From assembly GCA_017354415.1 (NCBI GenBank), contig JAFMQY010000008.1, positions 1 to 42,641 of the forward strand: 42,641 nucleotides of DNA, written 5' to 3'. The notes under the pieces are model-generated. The model saw nothing but the letters and a program-made list of their open reading frames with translations. It did not search any database and was not told the DNA's origin. Source of the DNA: Nocardioides sp. GTDB lineage: Bacteria; Actinomycetota; Actinomycetes; Propionibacteriales; Nocardioidaceae. The position numbers and the translations under genes are program-made. Every line of letters begins with the position of its first letter. Within the stretch, counting starts at the first letter, position 1. This document shows, piece after piece, positions 1 through 7,484 of this stretch.

Positions 1-274
1 TTTCGCCGGCTCGGCCGTCTTCTGCCTCGCGGTGGGCGTCGCCATGGTGGTCTGGGTTCTGGACGCCGCATGGTGGATCGGCATCCTCCTGGGGCTGATC
101 GCCGTCGTGATGGCCACCCTCGGTGACCTCTGCGAGTCGGTGGTGAAGCGCGACCTCGGGATCAAGGACATGAGCAACGTGATCCCCGGCCACGGCGGCC
201 TGATGGACCGCCTCGACTCGCTGCTCGCCACGATCGCGCCGATCTGGCTGCTCCTGCACTACCTGGTGTTTTGA
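1..274 (+). CDS. cdsA: Phosphatidate cytidylyltransferase, C-terminal part (gene cut by window edge)
   Basis: This is the end of the membrane enzyme that makes CDP-diacylglycerol from phosphatidic acid and CTP, the branch point of phospholipid synthesis. The frame is open from base 2 and ends with TGA at 272-274. The visible C-terminus has membrane segments around a hydrophilic stretch that matches the CdsA family signature: SVVKRDLGIKD, then PGHGGLMDRLDS, which includes the Lys-Arg, Lys-Asp and Asp-Arg-Leu-Asp residues of the active-site pattern. The final hydrophobic segment (IWLLLHYLVF) is also typical. The next gene starts inside the stop codon, so translation is probably coupled. The identification rests on the signature; the N-terminus is outside the window. 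Confidence 0.93.
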   Translation, partial: FAGSAVFCLAVGVAMVVWVLDAAWWIGILLGLIAVVMATLGDLCESVVKRDLGIKDMSNVIPGHGGLMDRLDSLLATIAPIWLLLHYLVF

Positions 275-822
275 ACCTGTCCCTTGTCCGGCACGGGCGG
301 CCGCTGGTCGACCGGGCGAGGCCCGCGCACGAGTGGCCGCTCGATCCGGCGTACGCCGATGACGTGCGCGCGCTGCGAACCCGCCTCCCGGGGCATGCGG
401 CGTGGTACTCCTCGCCCGAGCCCAAGGCGATCGCGACCGCGCGGCTGCTCACGGACGAGCCGGTCGAGGTGGTCGCCGACCTGCGTGAGCACGAGCGGCA
501 CAGCACGGACTGGATCGCGGACTTCGAGGAGGTCGTACGGCGCGCCTTCGAGCACCCCGACTTCCCGGCGTACGACGGGTGGGAGCCGCTAGCCCATACC
601 CGCAGGCGTGTGGTCCAGGCGGTCGACCGCATCCGCGACGCCCACCAGTCCCGGGACGTCGTCCTGGTCGGACACGGGACCGCCTGGACGCTCCTGCGAG
701 CGGCGCTCGCGGGCGGCCCGCCGGACCTCGACGCGTGGGCGGGGCTCGCGATGCCCGACCTCTTCGTGTGCGGTACGTCGGGCACGCCAGGCCAGGGTGC
801 GGGTGACATGCTGACGTCATGA
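271..822 (+). CDS. Histidine phosphatase family protein (phosphoglycerate mutase-like)
   Basis: A 183-residue cytosolic protein of the histidine phosphatase superfamily. The phospho-accepting motif VRHGRP lies at residues 6-11, and the second catalytic His is in VGHGTAW near residue 133. The substrate cannot be told from sequence; relatives act on phosphosugars, cofactors or phosphoproteins. The TTG start overlaps the cdsA stop (TTGA at 271-274), and the stop overlaps the next start (ATGA at 819-822), so cdsA, this gene and the next probably form one transcript. No better in-frame start is visible, and the RHG motif lies as close to the N-terminus as is usual in the family. Confidence 0.85.
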   Translation: MNLSLVRHGRPLVDRARPAHEWPLDPAYADDVRALRTRLPGHAAWYSSPEPKAIATARLLTDEPVEVVADLREHERHSTDWIADFEEVVRRAFEHPDFPAYDGWEPLAHTRRRVVQAVDRIRDAHQSRDVVLVGHGTAWTLLRAALAGGPPDLDAWAGLAMPDLFVCGTSGTPGQGAGDMLTS

Positions 823-1175
823 GCGAGAGCGGCTCCGGCCCGACGGTCGACGACGAGACTGCTCCCGAACCCAGTTGGTGGCACCGCTCGCATCCCACGT
901 TTGCCGGCCTGGTCGGGTTCTTCTCCGGCGTGGCCTACGTGATCCTGGTCCCGGGCCTGTACGCCGCCGTGCTGAGCCTGGTGCTCGGCGACAAGACCGC
1001 GCAGCGACTGTTCCCTCTCGTGCTCGTGGCGCTGGTCGTCCCTCTGGGGATGCTGGTGCCTCGCAAGACGCGGCGGTTCGCCCAGTTCATGCTCCTGGGG
1101 GTCGTCCTCACCGCGTTGGTGGTCGGGCTGACCGCGGCGCTGGTGATCTGGGTGATGGTCCAGACCGAGGGCTGA
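819..1175 (+). CDS. Small membrane protein of unknown function
   Basis: A 118-residue protein with a hydrophilic, acidic N-terminus (about 25 residues) and roughly three to four hydrophobic segments: about residues 27-57, 64-82 and 90-115. A basic turn (VPRKTRRF) precedes the last one. It is a probable integral membrane protein, and I do not recognise a family. The ATG overlaps the stop of the histidine phosphatase by 4 bp, which supports the start and suggests co-translation. It could be an accessory membrane protein linked to the upstream lipid gene, but that is only context. Confidence 0.7.
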   Translation: MSESGSGPTVDDETAPEPSWWHRSHPTFAGLVGFFSGVAYVILVPGLYAAVLSLVLGDKTAQRLFPLVLVALVVPLGMLVPRKTRRFAQFMLLGVVLTALVVGLTAALVIWVMVQTEG

Positions 1176-1258
1176 CGAGTCGTGCCTGCTCTCAGCAGGT
1201 TCACAGCCCGTCGTTCGAACGCCCCGGCACGTCACGCCGTATCTCCAGTGAGTGATCC

Positions 1259-1265
1259 AGGAGGT
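1259..1265 (+). promoter_or_regulatory. Strong Shine-Dalgarno site of the lipoprotein gene
   Basis: AGGAGGT, 3 nt before the ATG at 1269. It decides the start in favour of 1269 over the in-frame ATG at 1182, whose extra N-terminus would bury the signal peptide. Confidence 0.75.
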
Positions 1266-1268
1266 CTC

Positions 1269-1799
1269 ATGAAGGTCTACAGCCTCGCGGCCGTTGCCGC
1301 GGTCTCCGTTCTCACCCTGTCCGCATGTGGATCCAGCTCCAGCTCGACCAACACCGGCACGGCGGGCCAGGGCAGCTCGTCCCCTTCCGGCGCGAGCGGC
1401 CTGCACGTCGCTTCCACGTCGCTCGGCAACGTCGTCGTCGACGGTTCCGGGATGACGGTGTACATGCTCACCGCCGACACGTCCGGCCACTCGAGCTGCT
1501 CGGCCGCGTGCCTGCAGTACTGGCCGCCGGTCACCTCGGCCCAGGAGTCCGGCATCCACGCCAAGGTGGGCATGACGTCGACCATGTCCGGCGGGAAGAC
1601 GGCCACGGTGGGCGGCTGGCCGGTGTACACGTTCATCCAGGACCAGAAGCCCGGAGACGTGACCGGTGAGGGGATGCAGACCTACGGCGGCACGTGGTAC
1701 GCCATCTCCGCGAGCGGCAAGCCGGTCAAGCAGGGCGGCTCGACCACACCGAAGTCGCCGTCGTCGTCCTCGTCGTCGGCCTACGGACGCGGCTACTGA
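1269..1799 (+). CDS. Secreted-repeat lipoprotein (COG4315 / Lipoprotein_15 type)
   Basis: A 176-residue predicted lipoprotein. A short signal peptide ends in the lipobox LSAC, so the mature protein would start at Cys19 and be anchored to the outer face of the membrane. A Ser/Thr/Gly-rich linker follows. The body carries the family pattern twice: a Y-x4-D segment (VYMLTADTSGHSSC) followed by CLQYWPPV, and later VYTFIQDQKPGDVTG. The C-terminus is a low-complexity Ser tail. The family is common in Actinobacteria and its function is not established; the two Cys residues in the first repeat may form a disulphide. The stop overlaps the 3' end of the convergent tetR gene by 7 bp. Confidence 0.85.
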   Translation: MKVYSLAAVAAVSVLTLSACGSSSSSTNTGTAGQGSSSPSGASGLHVASTSLGNVVVDGSGMTVYMLTADTSGHSSCSAACLQYWPPVTSAQESGIHAKVGMTSTMSGGKTATVGGWPVYTFIQDQKPGDVTGEGMQTYGGTWYAISASGKPVKQGGSTTPKSPSSSSSSAYGRGY

Positions 1800-2452
1800 G
1801 TCGAGCGTTCGGCCTCTGGCAGCACGAGCATCCGCTCCAGGCGGGTGATGGCGGCGTCCAGACGCTGCATCATCGCCTCGACGTCGGGGATCGCGTGCGC
1901 GACCTCCTCCCCGGGCTCGGCCACGGTCAGCAGCGCCCCGACAGCCGCGGCGGCGTACATCCGCACGTCGGGATCTCCGGGCTCCCGGCCGAGCCGCTGC
2001 TCGAGGGCGTGTGCCAACAGCCCGATCGGCCGGGTCATCTCCGCGATCAGGCCCCGGCGCAGCTCGGGGACCGTCCGGATCAGCTGGTTCCGCAGGGACT
2101 CGAGGGCGAGGTCCTCGGCTGACAGCGACGTCATGCTCTGCACCACCGCGTGCCGGAGCGCGGCCAGCGGACGGAGGTCCGCGGGGGCGTCGATCATCAG
2201 CTGCATGGTCCGAGCGTCCATGAAGTCCGCGAGCACGACGTCGTCCTTGGTCGGGTAGTACCGGAAGAAGGTGCTCGGGGAGACCTCCGCGGCGGCGGCG
2301 ATCTGCTCGACCGAGGTCTCGGCGTACCCCTGCTCGCTGAACAGCCGCAGCGCCTGACGCTGGATCTCCGCCTTGGTCTTCGCCTTCTTGCGCTCGCGCA
2401 GACCGAGTGCCGGTCCCTCAGGCCCGGACGGGGGAGTCGGTGACGGGGACAT
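1793..2452 (-). CDS. TetR family transcriptional regulator
   Basis: A 219-residue repressor of the TetR family. The N-terminal helix-turn-helix is clear: KAEIQRQALRLFSEQGYAET, then VEQIAAAAEVSPSTFFRYYP, the usual family core near residues 25-70. A variable helical ligand-binding domain follows. The ATG at 2452 is preferred because it gives a normal short N-terminal arm; the frame stays open to 2614, but that part is antisense-like Arg-rich sequence. It lies downstream of the MFS exporter gene on the same strand and overlaps its 3' end by 35 bp, so it is probably co-transcribed with the pump and represses it. Typical ligands are lipophilic drugs. Confidence 0.88.
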   Translation of the reverse strand: MSPSPTPPSGPEGPALGLRERKKAKTKAEIQRQALRLFSEQGYAETSVEQIAAAAEVSPSTFFRYYPTKDDVVLADFMDARTMQLMIDAPADLRPLAALRHAVVQSMTSLSAEDLALESLRNQLIRTVPELRRGLIAEMTRPIGLLAHALEQRLGREPGDPDVRMYAAAAVGALLTVAEPGEEVAHAIPDVEAMMQRLDAAITRLERMLVLPEAERSTQ

Positions 2453-3985
2453 GCTCCGATTCTGCGGCATCGCCGGCGTGCTGGGGGGACAGGTCCGTGT
2501 GAGTCGCGACGCGCGGCATGCGCCTCCACATCGCGAACGCGCCGACCACGGCGAGGGCTGCCGACACCCACAGGGTCGCGTCCATCCCGTGCACGAGCGC
2601 CGCCTGGATCCCATGGGTCAGCGCGGGGTCGCCGACGTGCGCGGCGACCGTGACCCCGGCCTGCGGCGAGTCCGCGACCGTCTGCCGTGACCCGTCCGGC
2701 ACGGGCAGGGCGGCGACGTCCGACCGGTACGCCGCGTTGAGGACCGCGCCGAGCACCGCGATACCGAGCACGCTTCCGCACTGGCGCAGGGCCTGGATCA
2801 ACGCCGAACCGGATGCGGCACGGGGGCGAGGGAGCGTGAGCAGTGCCTGGTTCTGGGAGGCGAAGAGGGAGGCGCCGAAGCCGAGGCCGACCAGAGCGGT
2901 CCAGACGGCGCAGAGGAGGAAGCCGCTGTCGACGCCGGTGGTGGCGCCGATCGCCAGCCCGACGGCGGTCAACGCGAATCCGGCGGTCGCGAGGGTCCTG
3001 GCCTGGAGACGACGCGTCAGGACCATCGTGCCGCGCATGCCGACCATCAGCCCGGCGACCATCGGCAGGGTGCGCAGGCCCGTGCCGAGGGCATCCGCGC
3101 CGAGAACCGCTCGGAAGTACTGCGGCGTCACGAAGAGCAGTCCGAACATCGACAGGCTGGCGAGGGTGGCACCGATCGCCCCCACCGGAACGACGGGACG
3201 GCCCAGACCGCGTAGTCGAAGACCGGTACGGCGTGCCGCTGACGGCGTTCCCACGCCAGGAAGCCGGTCAGCACCAGGATCCCGCCGACGACCGGGACCA
3301 GGGTGACCGGGTCGGCCCAACCACCCTCCGGTGCTTCGATGACGCCGTAGGTCAGCCCGAGCAGCCCGAGGCCGGAGGCCACGACTCCGACCCAGTCGAT
3401 CGGGCGGTCCCGCTCGCCGCGGGTCTCCGGCATGCACAGGGTGACGGCGACCAGGGCGAAGGCGACGACCGGAACGTTGACCAGGAACACCGAACCCCAC
3501 CAGAAGTGCTGGAGCAGGACGCCGGCCAGGATCGGCCCGAGCGGCAGGCCCACCATCGTCGAGAGGCCGAGGACCATCACCGCACGGGGGCGCTCCTCGG
3601 GCTCGAACAGGACGACCGCCGCCGACATGGCGAGCGGGATCAGGACAGCGGAGCCCAGGCCCAGCAGCGCCCGGGCCTCGATCAGCTCGGTCGGGGAGCC
3701 GGCGTACGCGCACCAGAGCGAGCCGACGCCGAAGACCGCCAGCGCGGCCAGGGTCAGGCGTTTCCTTCCGTAGCGGTCGCCGATCATCCCGGCCGGAAGC
3801 AGCATCGCCGACATCACCAGGGTGTAGGCGTCGACGAACCACTGGAGCTGGGAGCTGGACGCATGCAGGTCGACCGCGATCGTCGGCAGCGCGACGTTCA
3901 GCACGGTCATGTCCAGCCCGACCACGAGCATGGTGAGCGCGGTGGCGCCCATCGCCCACCAGCGGGCGTGCGGGGAACGGATCAT
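2418..3985 (-). pseudogene. DHA2-type MFS multidrug exporter, interrupted by a single-base frameshift
   Basis: Together the two halves make about 519 residues, the normal size of a 14-helix drug/proton antiporter of the QacA/EmrB type. The N-terminal half starts at 3985 (MIRSPHARWW) and shows LDMTVLNVALP (motif D1), GMIGDRYGRKRL (motif A) and LPLGPILAG (motif C-like). It runs to VPSFRWG near 3184. The C-terminal half continues in another frame with GAIGATLASLSMFGLLF and ends with TGA at 2418-2420. The junction is a run of five C at 3179-3183 (G on the coding strand); one more G joins the two frames into the normal family sequence (FRWG-AIGATLAS). It is either a recent inactivating mutation or a base-calling error. 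The neighbouring TetR is the likely regulator. Confidence 0.85.
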
Positions 3986-4014
3986 GGCCGACGCCCTTAC
4001 GAGAGTGAGTCTTG

Positions 4015-4043
4015 AATAAGAGTGACTAGAAAATAAGAGTAAC
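4015..4043. promoter_or_regulatory. Direct repeat, candidate operator/promoter region of the MFS-tetR unit
   Basis: AATAAGAGTGAC (4015-4026) is repeated as AATAAGAGTAAC (4032-4043), 11 of 12 bases identical and 17 bp apart. This lies in an unusually AT-rich patch for this genome, just upstream of the MFS start at 3985. Its place and period suggest a regulator site, with the TetR protein the first candidate. TetR sites are usually inverted repeats, so the identity of the binder is uncertain. Confidence 0.5.
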
Positions 4044-4104
4044 CCTCAAAATCTCGGAACGTCAAGGAGTCCTGTGGTTTTCGGCCGGGGAGGTCGGGCC
4101 TGGG

Positions 4105-5262
4105 ATGATCAGGGGGATGTCCGACGTCCAGTCCGCCGACCCGGGGCCCCGCTCGTTGCCGCTGGTGATGGCCGAGCCGCGCGGCCGCGCCAAGCCCCCG
4201 CGGCACCTCGCCGACCTCTCCGTGGAGGAGCGGTCGGCTCGTGCCGTCGAGCTGGGGCTGCCGGCGTACCGGGCCCGGCAGTTGTCGACCCACTACTTCG
4301 AGCGCCTCGTCGACGACCCCGCGCAGATGACCGACCTCCCTGCTGCCCAGCGCGAGGAGCTGGTGTCGGCGTTCCTGCCGCCCCTGATGACCCCGATCCG
4401 GACCCTCCAGGCCGATCGGGGCACGACCCGGAAGACGTTGTGGCGGCTGTTCGACCACGCCCTGGTCGAGTCGGTGCTCATGCGTTATCCCGACCGGGTG
4501 ACGATGTGCGTCTCTTCGCAGGCGGGGTGCGGGATGGCATGCCCGTTCTGCGCCACCGGTCAGGGCGGGCTCCAGCGCAACATGTCGACCGCCGAGATCG
4601 TCGAGCAGGTCGTGGCGGGGGCCCGGTCGCTGGTCCGTGGCGAGGTCCCCGGGGGACCGGCCCGAGTCTCCAACCTCGTCTTCATGGGGATGGGGGAGCC
4701 GCTCGCCAACTACAAGGCGGTGATGGGCGCCGTACGCCGGCTCACCGACCCGACTCCGGCGGGGCTCGGGATGAGCGCGCGCGGAGTCACGGTCTCCACG
4801 GTGGGGCTGGTGCCCCGGATGAAACAGCTCGCCGACGAGGGCATCCCGGTGACCCTCGCGCTGTCGTTGCACGCCCCCGATGACGAGCTGCGCAACGAGC
4901 TGGTCCCGATCAACACACGCTTCTCCGTCGACGAGGCTGTCGACGCTGCCTGGAACTACGCCCGCGTGACCAGGCGCCGGGTCTCGATCGAGTACGCGAT
5001 GATGCGCGGCATCAACGACCAGGCCTGGCGCGCCGACCTGCTCGCCGACGTACTCCTGGCGCGCGGCGACTGGGGCTGGGTCCACGTCAACCTGATCCCC
5101 CTCAACCCCACACCCGGGTCCAGGTGGACGGCCTCCGACCCGGCCGACGAGCACGAGTTCGTACGCCGTCTCGAGGCCCGCGGCATCCCGACCACCGTGC
5201 GTGACACCCGTGGCCGCGAGATCGACGGGGCCTGCGGCCAGCTGGCGGCGCACGAGAGCTGA
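4105..5262 (+). CDS. rlmN: Dual-specificity 23S rRNA (A2503-C2) / tRNA (A37-C2) methyltransferase RlmN
   Basis: A 385-residue radical-SAM enzyme that methylates C2 of A2503 in 23S rRNA and of A37 in some tRNAs. The [4Fe-4S] motif CGMACPFC has its Cys at residues 142, 146 and 149. The SAM-binding region [12 protein letters not shown] follows, and [15 protein letters not shown] is typical of the family. The C-terminal methyl-carrying Cys is at residue 377 in [15 protein letters not shown] site at 4089-4094 lies 10 nt before the ATG at 4105; an in-frame ATG at 4117 is the alternative. In most Actinobacteria rlmN is followed closely by dxr; here dxr is at 28527. Confidence 0.95.
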   Translation: MIRGMSDVQSADPGPRSLPLVMAEPRGRAKPPRHLADLSVEERSARAVELGLPAYRARQLSTHYFERLVDDPAQMTDLPAAQREELVSAFLPPLMTPIRTLQADRGTTRKTLWRLFDHALVESVLMRYPDRVTMCVSSQAGCGMACPFCATGQGGLQRNMSTAEIVEQVVAGARSLVRGEVPGGPARVSNLVFMGMGEPLANYKAVMGAVRRLTDPTPAGLGMSARGVTVSTVGLVPRMKQLADEGIPVTLALSLHAPDDELRNELVPINTRFSVDEAVDAAWNYARVTRRRVSIEYAMMRGINDQAWRADLLADVLLARGDWGWVHVNLIPLNPTPGSRWTASDPADEHEFVRRLEARGIPTTVRDTRGREIDGACGQLAAHES

Positions 5263-5349
5263 CCCACCTAGGGGAGCCGGCCCGGCACACGACCTCGCCA
5301 CAAACGGCCTCTCCGCCGAGCGCCCGCGCCGTGTCAGGGCCCGTTTCTC

Positions 5350-6261
5350 CTATGCGCCGGCGACCAGCCCCGCAGCCTCGTCGACGGTGTCGACCAGGTG
5401 GACGTGCCCCTCCATCGGGCGCCCGCGGGCGAGGGCCCGCAGAAGCGGCCACGCCGGCAGCTCGGAGGTCCAGTAGCGCACTCCGACCAGCACCATGGGC
5501 GCCACCGAATCCGGGGTGGCGTAGTAGTTCTCGCAGGCGTCGTCGAAGACCTCCTGGACGGTGCCGCCCGCACCGGGCAGGAACACGATCCCGGCCTCGC
5601 ACATCATCAGCAGGATCGACTCGCGGAGGGCGTTGCGGAAGTACTTCGCGATCGCGGTCGCGAACACATTGGGAGGCTCGTGGCCGTAGAACCAGGTCGG
5701 GATGCCGAGGTTCGCCCGCCCCTCGACCCCCTCCGCGACCGTGCGGGCCTTGGCGGCCCACTGGTCGACCGACGGCCGGAACGACGGTACGCCGGCCAGC
5801 GAGGCGACCGCCGTCGCCAGGTGGTCGCGGGTCGAACCGGCCAGGAAGCCGCCGAGATTGGCGGCCTCCATGGCGCCCGGGCCGCCGCCGGTCGCGACCA
5901 CATGATGCTGGCCCAGCATCCAGCCCAGCCGTGCGGCGTCGGCGTACCTCGGGGACGAGCGGTCGATGTCGTGCCCGCCCATGACCCCGACCAGACGCCG
6001 CCCCTCGATCCAGTTGGTCAGGGCCTCGTCGATCGCGTGGTCGTGCAGCGCCTGTGCCAGGGTGGCCGACGGCGTGGCCGGCTCCCGCGACCAGGCGTAC
6101 GCCCGCGCGTCGAGCGAGTCGGCGTACGGCGTGGCGTCGTACAGCTCGGCGGCCGTGTACAGCGCCCCCCGGTAGGGATCCACCGGCACCCCACGCGTGA
6201 TGACCTGCGGCGTCTCCGCGGATGGCCCGACCCGGATCGACCGCCCGCGGACCTTGCGCAC
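5350..6261 (-). CDS. LOG family (Rossmann-fold nucleotide-binding) protein, long form
   Basis: A 303-residue protein with the two LOG signatures: GGGPGAMEAAN near residue 125, and PGAGGTVQE near residue 230, a variant of PGGxGTxxE in which the first Gly pair is GA. Family members cleave ribose-phosphate from cytokinin nucleotides or other nucleoside monophosphates. This one is about 100 residues longer than the usual LOG protein, with an N-terminal extension of unknown role, so the substrate is open. The GTG start is supported by TAGAGT 6 nt upstream, as expected for a leaderless message. It faces rlmN convergently. Confidence 0.78.
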   Translation of the reverse strand: MRKVRGRSIRVGPSAETPQVITRGVPVDPYRGALYTAAELYDATPYADSLDARAYAWSREPATPSATLAQALHDHAIDEALTNWIEGRRLVGVMGGHDIDRSSPRYADAARLGWMLGQHHVVATGGGPGAMEAANLGGFLAGSTRDHLATAVASLAGVPSFRPSVDQWAAKARTVAEGVEGRANLGIPTWFYGHEPPNVFATAIAKYFRNALRESILLMMCEAGIVFLPGAGGTVQEVFDDACENYYATPDSVAPMVLVGVRYWTSELPAWPLLRALARGRPMEGHVHLVDTVDEAAGLVAGA

Positions 6262-6267
6262 GCCCCG

Positions 6268-6273
6268 ACTCTA
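6268..6273 (-). promoter_or_regulatory. -10-like hexamer TAGAGT, leaderless start of the LOG gene
   Basis: TAGAGT with exactly 6 nt to the GTG at 6261, the same geometry seen for at least six other genes here. No Shine-Dalgarno site fits in between. Confidence 0.55.
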
Positions 6274-6311
6274 GGTGGTCCTCGGTCGAGCCCGTCGAGA
6301 CCTCCGCGGGT

Positions 6312-6351
6312 GGTGTCGAGACAGGCGCTGCGCGCCTTCCTCAACCACCGG
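6312..6351. repeat. Single copy of the TCGAGAC...CTCAACCACCGG hairpin repeat
   Basis: The segment has GTCGAGAC, then a small hairpin GGCGC-TGC-GCGCC (6324-6336), then CTCAACCACCGG. It is the same element as the tandem array at 36967-37149. It sits in the gap between the LOG gene and the RIO kinase gene, downstream of the latter. Confidence 0.6.
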
Positions 6352-6412
6352 GCTCCCCGTCCCAGCCGGGGTCCGGAGCCCGGCTCACACGGGCAGCCTC
6401 ACCCGGGGGCGG

Positions 6413-7324
6413 TCAGAACGCGTGGGCCATCAGCTCTCCGAAGAGCTCGTGCTCGTCGGCCTCCAGTCCCTTGGCCCGGAACCACCCGCAGATGTTCGCG
6501 CAGTCGCGCAGCAGGAAGTCCGGGCCCTCCGGGTTGCCCACCAGGTCCACGACCTGGGGGAGGTCGATGATCACGAGCCGCTCGCCGGCCGCCAGGATGT
6601 TGTAAGACGACAGGTCGCCGTGGACGAGTCCCGCCTGCACCATCGTGGCCAGAGCCTCCCGGAGCTGGTCGAAGTACGACAGCAGCAGGTCGCGGTCGGG
6701 ACGGGTCTGAGCCAACCGCGGAGCCGTCTCACCGTCGACCGTGATCCACTCCATGAGGATCTCCGTGCCATCGATCTGGACCGGATAGGGGACCGGCAGG
6801 CCGAGCCGCCACAGCCGGACGAGTGCGCCCCACTCCGACACCGCCCACTCGCCGGCCGCGACCTCGCGGCCGAAGGTGCTCTTGCGCTTCAGCGCGCGAT
6901 TGTCCCGGGAGCGCTTCATGGAGCGGCCCTCGGTGTAGGCCGCAGACCGGTGGAAGCTGCGGTGCTCGGGTGCGCGGTAGCGCTTGGCGGCCATCACGAC
7001 GCCCGCGTCGGGCTCCCGCGGGTCCGCCCGCTCGAGCAGGAAGACGTCGGCCTCCTTGCCGGTCTTCAGGATCCCGAGGTCGGTGTCGATGGCGCCCTGG
7101 GACGTGACGACCCAGTCCGGGCATGGCTCGGGACCGCGTTGCAGCGGCTCGACACTGAGCCACGTCGACCAGCGGCGACCTTCGTCGAGGTCGTCGTAGG
7201 CGTGGAAGTCGAAGACGAACGCGTCGTCGATCCCGCTCAGCGGGTCGACGTGGATGTAGCTGTCGTTGAGGAAGTCGTCGAGGGCGTCAGCGCGCGACGA
7301 CGAGTCGGTGTGCTCCGAGGACAT
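6413..7324 (-). CDS. RIO-type serine protein kinase (RIO1-like)
   Basis: A 303-residue cytosolic protein of the RIO kinase family, atypical protein kinases best known from archaeal and eukaryotic ribosome maturation but also found in bacteria. The nucleotide loop is TGKEADVF (about residue 88) in place of a glycine-rich loop. A conserved Lys follows in MAAKRYRAPEHR. The catalytic loop is HGDLSSYNIL, and the metal-binding Asp lies in IIDLPQVVD. The first 70 residues are acidic and probably flexible. Its bacterial substrate is unknown. A GGAG at 7336-7339 may serve as ribosome site. It is transcribed away from the polyamine genes. Confidence 0.88.
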   Translation of the reverse strand: MSSEHTDSSSRADALDDFLNDSYIHVDPLSGIDDAFVFDFHAYDDLDEGRRWSTWLSVEPLQRGPEPCPDWVVTSQGAIDTDLGILKTGKEADVFLLERADPREPDAGVVMAAKRYRAPEHRSFHRSAAYTEGRSMKRSRDNRALKRKSTFGREVAAGEWAVSEWGALVRLWRLGLPVPYPVQIDGTEILMEWITVDGETAPRLAQTRPDRDLLLSYFDQLREALATMVQAGLVHGDLSSYNILAAGERLVIIDLPQVVDLVGNPEGPDFLLRDCANICGWFRAKGLEADEHELFGELMAHAF

Positions 7325-7484
7325 CGGTGGTGGTGCTCCAATGGTGAGAGTGGGCGGCGATGGGCATGCCGAAGGCTTCGGTGTTCACAACGCGTCCTCT
7401 CACGGGGGCACGGCCGGATGCCGAGCGCGCGCCCGAGTGTGTCAGCCCGTGCGTCGCGTCCGCAACGCAAATAACGGGCCATGA

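Noticed and set aside
2418-3959. A single 513-codon frame covering the exporter region
   Set aside because: Only its second half encodes transporter sequence; the first half is an out-of-frame shadow of the exporter N-terminus, so I treat the locus as one frameshifted gene.
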